Source: Epiperipatus broadwayi
Taxonomy: Eukaryota; Onychophora; Udeonychophora; Euonychophora; Peripatidae
Direction: 5' to 3'
Assembly: GCA_028023455.1 (NCBI GenBank)
Contig: JAQFVV010006275.1
Location: 1,743,279 to 1,807,278, forward strand
DNA: 64,000 nt
The notes under the pieces were generated by a model. It was not told the DNA's origin and ran no database searches. It saw only the letters and a list, made by a program, of their open reading frames with translations. The position numbers and the translations under genes were made by a program. Shown here piece by piece: positions 1-13,000 of this stretch (within the stretch, counting starts at the first letter, position 1; the number at the start of each line of letters is the position of its first letter).

Positions 1-1004
1 TAATCACCCTTCAAATGAACTTCCAAGATGGATGTAACAATGTCAAATTCTATACATTGTAGCAAATACTAAATCTGCTTTCCAGCTTAACCTTCTTGAT
101 CAGTCATAATAATAATTAAAAAAAACATTGACTTTGATAAACATTTTCATAAAGATTACATTGATATTTCAAATCATTATACGAATAGCACAAGGATTCT
201 CATATGTAGTAACATAATTTCAAATTGTTTGTCATATGTTTTTATTCTATCACTAGAGAGAAATTCATTAGCACTTCCCTGTATGGATATAAATTTCCTC
301 TAATTGTTAATAATCTTTCCAACACTAGTGATTTATCTATCTCTCTAAACAAGTCATCTGCATGACATTTATTTCATCATGAGTTACAGTTTATTTAAGA
401 AACATTTTAAATTTAACTTTGGCTACACACTACATTAATAAAAAAATGAAATTCAATAAAAAAAATTAATACATACACACGATTTAAAATAAAACTAAAG
501 AATAAACATATTTATGCAAATGCTATAAATTAATAATCTTGATTGCTTTTATTTTGTCTTTAATCAGATTTTATCTTTTTCAAGCAAATACTACATATTG
601 TAGCAAAGTAAAAACTTTTTTAAAGATAAAGAAATAGTTAGAGAAAATAAAATACTATTATTAGCAAACAAAATTAGAAGCATAGAAAGGTAAGAATTAA
701 AAGTAAAGTAAAACAAAAATAGTTTATAATTTATAAAGCATCATTCAAAGTAAAATTAATTAGCTTTGAAAATTATGTAAAATTATATGCAATAGAAATA
801 AGTACAAATGTTAACCAGAGAAATATTTCAGATAACAAAAAAAAGCTCATTAATGCAGATTTTATATTTACAGAAGGAAGAATAAACTGACTAAAAGAAT
901 AAATTGACTAAATCTATTTAGTCAGCTTAATACATTTGCATTTATCCCATTGGATAGAATACTCAAGAAAGGACAAAAGAATGGATATATATATATATAA
1001 ACCA

Positions 1005-1550
1005 TCACAGAATAAAAGTTTGTCTTCTATGTTGTTATAATTTTCTTAGAATTGCAGTTTGAAGCATGGAAAAATTCAGCAGGTAACATCTTTTCCTAGG
1101 GATCCAGCCTCCATAAGTCATAAAGCCAACTAGGCTACTGAACAGATAGCCTTGATTTTCATTATGACTTTCTAAGTCTCAAAAGCTGATAGATTGTAAA
1201 AAAAATAGACAGCTAAGGCAGTATGGAATTACAATACTAACCTATATATAGTTTAGAGAATAGACTAAAAAAACTGGTAGGGAAATAATACTAGCTAATG
1301 GTTAGATAATGATAATAAAATTCTGAGTTCTCTGATGATAATTAGATGTGAAATGTATATATTGAATGTATATATATTGGTATTTTTATATAGTATATTA
1401 AGTCCATAGTTTATTGTGTCCTGCATTAAATTACTTTCTAGTAAATTATTTATTGATAATCTGACTTCTAAAATATATATCTCTACATAATTGGCATAAA
1501 CTTTGTTTCTGAAAAGTTTAAGTGTTTCCAAAAATAAATGAGAGAGCATT
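1005..1550 (+). repeat. Diverged solo LTR-like block related to the Gypsy LTR
   Basis: The block shares several short stretches in order with the LTRs of the Gypsy element at 25919. These include AACATCTTTTCCTAGGATC-like text, AAGCCAACTAG, a run around TTTCTAAGTCTC, and TTATTGTGTCCT near the 3' end. No internal region or second LTR is nearby, so a solo LTR of a related subfamily is the simplest reading. Its limits are approximate. Confidence 0.4.
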
Positions 1551-2968
1551 TAGAAGCCTATTGTTGAATTATTTTTAATCCAACAAAATTGTTAATTCAT
1601 AACAGTTTGGAAACTAAGAATACTGGGTCACATAAAATTTCTCTAAAATATATTAAACAGTACTAAATGTTTGTGTCAAGTAAAATGTGAACCACAAATT
1701 CTTATTCTAGATTGATTATAAAAATTAAAATTAGACAGAATGTTAAAATAAAAAGAACTATATACTGATTGATCAAAATCTAGATATATTGTATATGTGT
1801 ATTTATGTACGTGTATATTTTATGCGCAATTACAAAAGTTTAGTAACAAATTCAACTAGGTTTTTATTTAATAATTCTTGAATAAAAAATCTTTACCAAT
1901 TCTTGAAATAAACATTTCATTGGTTTTTTTTTTTTAATCAAACTCCTGAACTAAGGCATTAATTTTTTTACATTGTCATTATTTTTAAAGAGTAATATAT
2001 TTAAAGTATTATTCTTATAAGCATTTTCTTACTATTCATGAAATTTCACATATGTATTATCCTCAAATATTTCACTTTATTATACTGCTCAATTTTCTAC
2101 TATGGAAATGGTTGTTCAATATTATTCTCTATTTTTGAAATCTTTGACTTTACAACTGTTTATCAATTTAAAATTTCTTCTTAAGCTCAATATATATATA
2201 TATATTGTGCCCATTTCAATTTAGCCAATAGCTAAAATTGTAGTCATGTGCATGAAAGGAAATATGGAACCAAAAATCATTATCACATTTTTATGTGGGA
2301 AAGGAAGCTGTAGGGTACCCAAGTTTAAGCTCTACAGGATCAAGTTCCTAAAGCCTAAGACAGAAGGAGGGTGGGGGAAACAGTTATAGTCTTTATTTGT
2401 TTGTATGTTGACAAAACTCAAAAGAGTAGTATATACCTTTTAATTACTCAATAGTTCTTTTTAAAAGTACGATTATAACATATATAGGCAGTTTGTCTGT
2501 GGACAAGCTATTTTAGTTTGTCATTTTCATATTTCAAATATTAACTTTCTTCAAAATTAATCTACACTTGCTAAATTCTACTATTTTATTCTCTATTTCT
2601 ATTTTTTTTTTTCCATGATTATAATTTGGGTTTAAAAGTTATAAGGATTTAATTTTAAATATTAAAAGTATAGTTCCTAAGAAGCAGTCAGATTATTTTA
2701 ATAAGCCAGTTTTTATAAATGATTTGGATGATAGAGTGTGTGTGTATATTGCATAAACAAATTTACATTTACACATATTGAAAAAGAAAAAAGAGACAAT
2801 TCTGTTAAACTATTTTTTTTTTTACTCAAAGGTTTTGGCTTCTTGTTTGTATCTGTATTTCTTAAGGCTCAGGAGTTTCATAGTAGTGCGAAATTTGTCA
2901 GTAGGATGAAAAAAAAAGGAAAAAAGAAAACCATTAAGATAAAGTTCCTTTAAAGCAAAATAATCTGT

Positions 2969-3091
2969 CCAGAAAATCATGTAAGTGCAAGTTTCTTATA
3001 TTTTTTGTTAATCAACAATTAAAGGAAAACACCAGAAAATCATGTAGGTGCACGTTTCTTATATTGTTTGTTACAAGCAGTTAAAGGAAAA
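2969..3091 (+). repeat. 63-bp imperfect tandem duplication
   Basis: Two adjacent copies begin CCAGAAAATCATGTA and end AAAGGAAAAC, offset by 63 bases, with several substitutions and small indels. There is no coding frame. Confidence 0.8.
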
Positions 3092-5413
3092 CATATGGTC
3101 AGTCTAACTGAAAATAAAAATATAAAACAGCCTGGGAAAGTCAATCAGATTAGTTTTTTTAAATATTGAAACTGGGAAAAAGACAAGCTTTAAATTTCTG
3201 CAAGATATCAATTTGAAATCATTTTTATATACATTTTTTTTGAAGATTAATATGAACAGAATGGCAGGTTAAAAATCTATATATGTTTCATCTTGGGCTT
3301 GCTGACCCACCATACAGCAGACACATCATATAAGAAAAAAAAAGTCTGAATTAAAAATATTCTACACCTTATGATTGATTTGGGAGAAATGAGATCAAAG
3401 ATGATTGATTGCTCATCCATATTTTAAATAAAAGAAAACATTCACCTGCATTTCAAAGCTGAATGAACATAAATAATCTGCTGATAAGTATTAAACCATG
3501 CAAGTTCAGATTCCAGTGACTGAGTTTAAAAAGCGAAATTAGAAATATGAGAACAAGATATCCTCCACCTATTAGAAGAATTATGCTGAACAGGAAAAGA
3601 AGAAACAGTTCCAGTGCCAAATGGTTCCTACTGAAGCAACTAATTTCATCATCATCATCACCATAAAAGAATTACAAGCCTCAATTCAAGCAAAGAAAGA
3701 CTGTTCCAGTGAACCACAGAAATGGTCACACAAGTGTGGTACAGATTGGTATGTGTTTACTGCAAAATGTAGAGACATTTAACAAGCTGAGTTTGAACTC
3801 TTGGAAGCCTCAACAAAATAAAAGGGACTGGTAATATGAATTTTCAATATCTATTTTTCTTTTATGATATCAGGGACTATTAGTAAAATTTTTAGCAATA
3901 AAATTTTGCCTCTTATGTCTGAACTTTGAGAACTAAAATCTAGTTAAACCAAGAATTTCTTCAGTAATAACAGCTATAACCTTGAGTAATTATTTTATGT
4001 ATGTTAAAATTATTATACCTGCTTATTGATGAATTTTGTTTTCTAAAAGATATTAATCTAAAGTTATGAAATGTTTGTTAATATGTAAAAGATTTTTTTT
4101 TGTATTATTATTTGCTTTAAATCATATTTGTTATAATACAATTGCGTATGAATGTGAGAATAATAAGCATACAGCATTAAAAATATTAGATTATGTTTTT
4201 TTTTTTTTGAGTTAATGAGTAGCAATTTCAAGAGCTTAGAGAGGGGGAAGATAAGTAATTCAAAACTTCTTTCTGAAAATCTTTTTTCTTTTCGATTTGA
4301 CTAACACTTTTCTAATTAATCATTCTACTTTAGATGTTAAGTTTAGATGTATAAAGATCTAAAAGTATGTGCACAAAGAGTGTTTATTTTTTTTATTATG
4401 AAACAATTTTCTTGTGGATAGAGAATTTTAGCAATTTGTTATCCCAATTGATATTCATTATAAACGTGGGATATTGTCATGAATGGGAAAGGTGAAGAAT
4501 TTATTATTAATCTTATGATTTCAATATAATCACTTATTATTATTATTAGTCATAGAAATTGGTCATTTTTATCTTTAAATTGTATGTATATGTTAGTAAT
4601 GCATTAATAAATGTTAATTTGTTTTATTAAACGAGGCATATATTTTCATTAAGAGTATTCTTTATTAGTTGTGATCATTCATCATCACTAGTGAATATTA
4701 ACTGTTTAAGTTCTAATTTAGACATGCTAAAATTAACCAAATAGTTAAGAATTTCTAAAAATTAAATTTTATGTTAGACTTGGTTCTAAAGCTGTGCTGG
4801 AAGTACCAGCGTCATCATCACGTTGTCAATTAATGAGCTAGATAAATTTTTAAAGGCTATAAATAGATAATGATTTCATGATATTATAATAACCACCATT
4901 CCATCATCTACATCATTCAAGGATGAGTGAATTACCACCCTAAATTAACAGTGTAATATGAGCTAGTAAAACTTATGAAGGTATAAAATGCATTTACCAT
5001 ATTAGAATCTAGGAGATAATTTCTGTCTGATGCATTTTATATACACCATTATAGCTCAAGGATGTTTTGTATTTATCTTAATATTAGTGCATAAGGTGAT
5101 ATGGGTCTAAAATCAAAAATCCTACATTTTGTTAGAAATAAGGTACCAAAGGGATTTAAACCCGATACATTTGAAAAGGTTATAGAATATAACTTTGTCT
5201 AGGTTCAGATAACCTAGTGTCACCCTGATAGACCATATTCACTCCATATTCACTATATTATTCACTTAGATGTTCACTTAATATAAAACCAAGAGATAAA
5301 AGTGGGTAAAATTTTACTGTTGGATTTATTGAGGAAGTATTTTCATTGGGTTACCAAGGTACTCACCCATTTGATGTTATTTCATGACTTGTAATGTCTT
5401 AATAGTTTATTTA

Positions 5414-5860
5414 AGTCACAATGGGTTCCTACTTGTTTATTGAGGATACAATGGCTGCCTAACTAGGGTTTTTTGAAATAGGCCAGATACCAGATAACTG
5501 AAATGACTAGTTTCTAATCATTATTATTGGGATATTATTTACTATCTTGGAGTTAATTTATATCTATCTTCTCATCATTTTTTTCCCTCAAGACATGACA
5601 TTATATATATTGGGAGAATATTAAGTGGATATGATATTTTAGCTACAATGTATTAAAAATCTTAAGTAGAAATTAATTTAAGTTACAATGCCCTTTTGAT
5701 TGATAATTAATATTTTGGCTACAATGTATTTTGGCTACAATAATTTTAAGGACAACTTGTTTGAATTAATATCTGAGTTATAATGTTTACATTGAACATT
5801 AGTCCCATTAATAATTTAAGTTACAATAGTCTTCTTAATAATTTAGTTACAATATACATA
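5414..5860 (+). repeat. Cluster of TACAATG-type motifs
   Basis: Within about 450 bases the words AAGTCACAATGG, GATACAATGG, GCTACAATGTATT (twice), AAGTTACAATG, GTTATAATG and GTTACAATA recur at irregular spacing. This looks like the remains of a degenerate tandem repeat. No function is apparent. Confidence 0.45.
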
Positions 5861-6944
5861 CACACAGTATGCATTTACTTCCAAGAAATCTTAAAATCAG
5901 TCTTCAAGTTTAAATACTAATATCATGTTTCACTAATATTTACTCTATCATTCTGTTCTATTCCAAACATATATTTGACAAAGCATGCTTTCTTCTTAGT
6001 TTTTATTAAACTTAATTCTAATTTAGAAATGAACCCAATCACTATTATAACAGTATTCAACATCTTAAACTTACTATTTAGTTCTTTTATTAGCTATGGT
6101 TTGTACCACTGCTTTTTTAAAATTTTCATTGAATAGTTTCCTACTTTTATTTGATTTTACTTTATAATTTAATTTTCTGCTATATAGTGCATTTCTTTCT
6201 TATTTTGTTATAAAACTATCAATTCTAGAGAAACGAAACTGAGATCTGAATTAAAGATTGCAGTGAAGAAAAGTTTTTTTTGATTTTATCATCCTGTCCT
6301 TGTTTGACCAGAGAATTACAATTTCCCATTACCATAATACATTATTATTTTTTCAATTTCACCAACATCTACTAATTCTATTTTGTTGCCATCATGATTT
6401 GTACTTAATTGTAAACTTTGAGTATCATTTGATTACTTATAACAACTTTCAGCCTGACCATCAATAATTTATCATTTATAAGAATGCTACATATAAAACA
6501 ATTTTTTGTATTAGCCCAGCCATTTTGTTTCTACAAAATATTGAATAATCTATAAAATTTTATATTTATCTTTTACAATAAATTCATCATTGTCTAAGAT
6601 ACTAGTTTGTATAAAGCTATCTATTTGTTGCAAATAAAGTTAGATTTAAATTGTAAGTATATATATATATATATTCACATATATAATTGTGGTCATTAAT
6701 TATAACAATCCTACTTATCTATATTTCATTGTAATTTTGTTGCGACATATGTATCACATCTATTTTCTAATCATTGCAACAGACATTTCTTAAAGTATAA
6801 GTCAAAGATATAATTTTATAACTTCATCATTAAATTCAAGTTTTTATAATGTATTTTATAATATTATAATAAATATTAACAATAAAAAAAATACAGCAAA
6901 ATTTCTTTATTCTTACAACTATAGTCAAATAGTATTATACTAAC

Positions 6945-7043
6945 TGTTAATTTATCATCATCAATTTTTATGACTTCAGTCTCTAATCGAATTGGATTTC
7001 TATATGGACGTAGTCCAGCCCATTCTTCTAAAACAGTAGCATT
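6945..7043 (-). CDS. DDO: DDO coding exon 9 (last exon visible)
   Basis: Residues 264-296. [10 protein letters not shown] holds Arg275, which aligns with the substrate carboxylate-binding arginine of DAO (the Arg of GFRP). IRLE follows. The acceptor is ATACAG and the donor ACA|GTTAGT. Reading through the donor adds only 25 unrelated residues before a stop, so an intron is likely and the conserved VVHNYGHG exon should follow to the left. Confidence 0.87.
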
Positions 7044-10000
7044 CTGTATGTAAAAAAAAACAAAAACATAATCCAATACTCAATTATAAAAATATAACAT
7101 TTTTATAAAGATAAAAAAGTTCAGGAATTTATTTATTGTTATACTCAAATGTACTTAGAAAATACATTTGAATACCATTATAATTCAAATTGTTCCATAT
7201 TTATAAGTCAATTGTTTAAACGTCTAATATTCACAATGTACTGTAACAAAATGATATCAGTAAAGAATTTATGAATCTGTATTTATTAAGTGAAAAACAG
7301 ATTAGTTAGTATGGTTTAAAATTATATTTTTGTAAATAGATATATAATAAAACTTTTATTTAAAGTAATTTGCATAAATATGAGAGGATAATATTTATAG
7401 AAGGAAGGTAATTTTACAGCTTTACAGAAACTTCAAAAGTTCACTTCAAGGAGATTTAGGCTTGATTAAGAAATGCAAGGTAAAAAACCTTGCATTCTTA
7501 TCATAAACAATCACTCATTACCAGTATGACCACTCTGAAAAATGTAATTTAGCTCAATAATTGAGTAAGAACTGTAGTAATTCAGTAATTGTAGTATAAA
7601 GCAATATAGTTAGATATTTTATTTTTCTTCCACAGGATTTATATCTTTATAAAGGTTGAGTAGAGAAAAATTAGATTAGCAATTCTGGAGAACACAGATT
7701 AAATGATATTAACAAAAAAATTATACTAGTCATAATCTTTGAAATTTGAACAAATAGTTCTTAATAATAGTAATGCTTTATGGTGATTGGATGTTCTAAA
7801 TGCTTTTAAACCAATGTTAAAGGTTCACTAACAGAGAGAAGTTTAACTAACTCCACAGTTCAAATCAAATATAAAACAGATTCTAAAAAAACTTTAGTAC
7901 AAATAGTAAGATGATGGTTAAAGATGAAACTTAAGTAGGATTTAGGACAACATGATTTGTAAAATTGATTCACAGTCCTCACTTCAGACAAAAGAATATA
8001 CTTATCAAAATATAGTGAGCTGGATTTTGATTATGGGATTTCTTCTAGTGTTGTTTCACTGCTGGCATCTTGATATTTCTTATTTTTATATTTTTATTGG
8101 TTTCTTCACTGATATATGGAATAATTTCTGAAATCTGTGGTAACTCAAATTTTTTTTCCTGTAACTATGGAGCTAAAACCTTTACTGTTTTGGAATATTT
8201 AATGTTTTTTTATTTTATTTCCCTACAACAATGTCATGAACACTCTTATAGTATGTGAAGTTTATTATCTTCAGACTAATCTATATATTGACTTCTTTCT
8301 CTTTATTGTAATCTAATCAAGTATTTTATCTTAAAGGATGGTTTATAAATACTTTAGCAGAACACACTAAAAATTATGTGTGGATACAACAGCAATCTGA
8401 TCAGATCCAACTATTGAAAGTAATTTTGTAACATGTCCTTTTTATTTCTTTCAGTTTTCTCATTACTTTTAGTGTCAAAATACTGCATGCAAATCTAGCA
8501 ATATTGTAATTTAAAGAGAAACTTAAATTGATGTGATGTGAATTTGTTTTATTATCTAATATAGATATTTTAGGAATGCTGTGAATAGCAAATAGTTTCA
8601 ATGAACACATTGGTAAAGAGAAATTTCAATGACAGTTAAAAAAACTTTATATACCAAAGATTAGTAAGATCAATATAAAGACTAGGCTAAGGACCATCAG
8701 GTTTTACTCAGTGAGTGATATTTCTATTAGCTGGAATATTTTGTCCTTGCATATTTTAAATGTTTAATTTTGAATAGAAAATGTCAATGATATACATCAA
8801 CAGCTTATTGGTTTAATATTTTTTTATGGATCTGCAATTAGAGTGAAGATCCATTGCAACATGTACATTTATTATCCAAAATTTTCTGGGACATTTTTAA
8901 TCTTTATTCAATTGCTGACTTTATTTAATTCCATCATTATGATGCTGCATTATGCTCATGGGATGAGATCATAAGAGAGTGAAAGTTTTTATAGTTCTGT
9001 ATAATCTTTTCTTGGACATATTACCTTTTTTTTACATTACAGTTGATAATTTTTTAATAGAAACTGATGATCATTAATACTTTTGTCACAGTTTATTTCA
9101 TATCCTTTCTTGAAGATTTTAAACATAGTTTTTTGCATCTTTTTACAATAGTCAACTCTTTTTTTTTCCCAAAACAGATTGGTACAAAGTTGTCCACATA
9201 GTGATATTATCAATATTCTGATTGTTTAAGAAAGCATTGCTCCTGGAGATAATTTTGGCTTATGCTAATTGGACATTTTGATGCTTCATTAAATTTGATC
9301 CAGAAAATGTTTGACTCACTGCACAGGCAAAGACAGTATTAGGATCATTAGAAGCTTGGTTCCTAAATTGTGTATCTGCCATATCACAAATAAAATGATT
9401 TTACCTAGGAATTCTTTGAACATTGCAAGTACTATTTTCCAAAGTTACATACCATATTCTCTTTACTCCCTTATTTTAGCAGTAAAATTGGAACTTTTAA
9501 AATTTTGTACATGGAATTTGTACAAAAATGAATACTAAATCTGATACTTAACTAAAAGGTAGATCTGAAGGTTGAAAATTGATCAAAATTTTAAATTCCA
9601 AATTTATTTAATTGATTGCAATTGTAGAGAGAATTTTAATACAACAAGAATCAAAACCTGACAGGATGTCATGAAGACTAATCATGAAGCTTGAATAATA
9701 AAACATGAAATTAACATTATAAATTATTCTATATCATTATCTTAAACAAAACTGTAGCTACCAATTATCATTAACTATAGCTTTTTGTTGTGATATGTGT
9801 GTTTATTCCATTTATCAATACAAATTCAGAAGCATTATTGCTATAATTTGATTATGCTATCTAAATTTGGTTACTTAACAATAGTCAAAGCAACTTTAAT
9901 TCACTGCCTACGATAAATAATAACAGTTCCATTTTGAACATGATATCTTACTCCATGGTAAATATGATAATGAACACAGTATTAAATTGATTAGAACATA

Positions 10001-13000
10001 GTAGTCAATCACCAACATGATTTACATCCTAATAATCAAATACCTTCAAATAAACAACTACATTCTATTCATGATACTAACTTCTATTCCAATTCAACAT
10101 CAGCTAAAATGAACTTGTACCTGTTGAATATACAAAGCATTTCATTGCTAATATAGATATCTTACTTTAAACTTTAGTGCCTTTGAAATACTATCATCGG
10201 TGTGATATGCCTATGACATAGGGTTTAAATCTGGGCTGAATAAAACATTCCTTTTTCAATGCTAAGATTTTTCTTTCCACTATTTCATAGCTAGCCAGTT
10301 AATCATTTAATATATGTTAAGAAAAAATGCAAAGAAAAAAAACCCGTTACTACCTGTCAAGTCTAGTGAGTTGTGATTATATAATGGATGCTTTTCAAAA
10401 AGACCTTATTCTTAGTAGTACCTAATTATTTTTATAATATTATTAAAAAGAATAAACAGATCAGGGATGGCCAAAATTTTATAGTAAACTGTCCTAATTA
10501 TTTTTATAATATTATTAAAAAAAATAAACAGATCAGGGATAGCCAAAATTTTATAGTAAACTGTCATTTTTTTATACATGATTTCTCAAGCACTCTATAA
10601 CTTTTACATTACCATTTTATTTTTAATCGTTAAAATCAGTCAACACTTAGATAATCCCAATATCAGAGGCAACCTTTTTTTAACAATAAAGGTGATATCC
10701 CATCTTCATTTATGGTCCAATGTATTTATATAATTAAGTATGTTATAGATAAATAATATTTATCGTTTTTTCATAATACAATGTAATATAGAAAAATATT
10801 AAAGTTTAAGTATACTTATTACAAATATCTAACTTTTGTACTCAACAACTTTAGTTCATTCTGAGTCTGTTTTGTTTTCATCAAACTTTTAATCTTTGGA
10901 CTTAAATTTGTAGATGAGGCTCAGTAAAATATTTTCAAATCTGAACCAATCAGATGTGATCTTAATTTTGTTTTTTTATCAATTTCATGATGAAAAATTT
11001 TTTTTGTAAAAATCAAAATGTTAAAATCTATTACAGACTCACTCTAGATTAGTCACATCAAAAATGAAACAAGTGTCAAATGTGTACTCACAGAATAAGT
11101 GTAGAGTGAATACTTTTAATATTTTACTCATCAAGAGTTTTAATAAAAATTGTTTTTTGATTGAAGTATACTTTACAAAGATCTAAGCTTAATTTTTAAA
11201 TAAGTATTATCAAGATTCATAGCACCAAATTTAATTCCACAATGCATCACATTTGATGCATGCCCCATAACCGATTAAACATTCAATTTCCTATTATAAG
11301 TTACAATAGTGTTCTTATCTTCAAAAGAATGATATTTGCACACCCAATTTTTTTGCATCTTTTGTATCTATTTATAATTTCTTCATGCCCTATTTACTTT
11401 TAATTTATCATGCAAAATGAATAAACATTTTTCTTTCTTACTTTTAAACTAGGTATAACTTTGATACATCTCTCCAATATTTTTTGACTATCATCTGGAT
11501 TGACTTGCTCATCCCATTGTCCTAATTGTCTGGTCCCACCAAGAACTACAGAATCAACTCTGAAAATGACAAATTATATATTTATAAGGAATTAAATTTA
11601 TATGCAATCTTATTTGTAACTTTTCAACTTTAACATTAAGGTTAATCAATTGATATTATAAAGCTAATGAATAATAAATATTTTTAAAGAATAAATAACA
11701 TAAATGATGATGAATCATGATGGGTTGATTAATAGGTAAAAAACTAAATAATACATACTAATATAATAGTGTTCAATTATATATATAAATATAAAGATGT
11801 TTATACAAGAAGTACTACAAATTTCATTTCCAAATAAGTCACTTAGATTATTATCAACATTTTCATTAACAAAAACCCAGGGCAGAGTCTGACAATTCTT
11901 AGCACCACCTACTTTTAGTAATTAACTGCCATTTTGATTGAAAATTTTACAGCTCCAGAAATGAATGCAATAATTTATTTTTATGTTTAAAATTATAACT
12001 ACAATTATATAATTATAATTATAGAAAGTAAATATTCACACCACGCATATAACAAACTGCTATAAAGAGCATATAGACTGGATATTAGTAATTTTGCCTA
12101 TTCAGTTCCTTTTGAGATCCCATTAAGAAAGGAATCAGAAAGTCTCTCTTCAGATTAATAGCATCATTTGGATAATAATATTTAAATATAATGCTTTGAA
12201 AAAAATAATTTTATTTTATTGGATGTAAAATATATAAATATTTAAAGATTACAAATAAATAAACTACTATATTCTATTTAAATAAATTAATACTCACGCA
12301 GTAATAATATAAGTATCATCATCAACATAAACACAGTGCTTAACCCATGGAGCATAAATCTACAAAATAAATAGCACTTGATAAACTAATAGCTATCAAC
12401 TAAGAATAACATCAGTGGCAAAATAATACTAACATTTTTTTATTATTAAATACCAAGACTGTATTCCATCTAAATTATAAATGTTATAAACATATACTTT
12501 ATAAATGGGTATAATATCCCATCACCAAAACATCTTAACAACTAAGATAAAAACTAAAACTATCATTATAAAATATATAAATTTATTTAAACAAGTATTT
12601 AATTCTAAAGCATTCGCTGATTCTGAGTTCAGATGAAAAGGTATAAATTAATTCAGCACTATGATTTTGGCAGTGTTTTGCCAAAAGCTGGCTCAGTGCA
12701 ATTTATTAGTTTATGTTTATTAATTTATATCTTTTCATCTGAACTCGAAGTCAATGAGTGCTTTAAAATTATGTAAGAGTTAATATGCGGAGATTTCAAC
12801 AAATATATATATATATAGAGAGAGAGAGAAATTGTATTGACATATTATAAAGTGTATATATATATATATATATTAAAGAAATTGATAATTTTTATAAAAA
12901 ATAAATCAAGAATCAATGAGATCCTACTGTATAAAGTGATAACATACAAGAAGAAAATGAAATTAAAAAAATTCATTTCAGAAATATTATACTAAAAATA

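Larger units (their letters stand above)
1..6944 (-). other. Last visible DDO intron / 3' flank, no coding signal
   Basis: I searched the minus strand for the missing C-terminal DDO exon (NYGHG and W-G-C/T-A motifs) and found none. Apart from the solo-LTR-like block, a 63-bp tandem duplication and a cluster of TACAATG motifs, the stretch is AT-rich low-complexity sequence. A slightly GC-richer block at about 3330-3830 resembles no family I recognise. Confidence 0.5.

Noticed and set aside
6280-6345. Possible C-terminal DDO exon (minus-strand YYGNG resembling NYGHG)
   Set aside because: A stop follows within two codons, no acceptor is in the right phase, and the flanking residues do not match the family.
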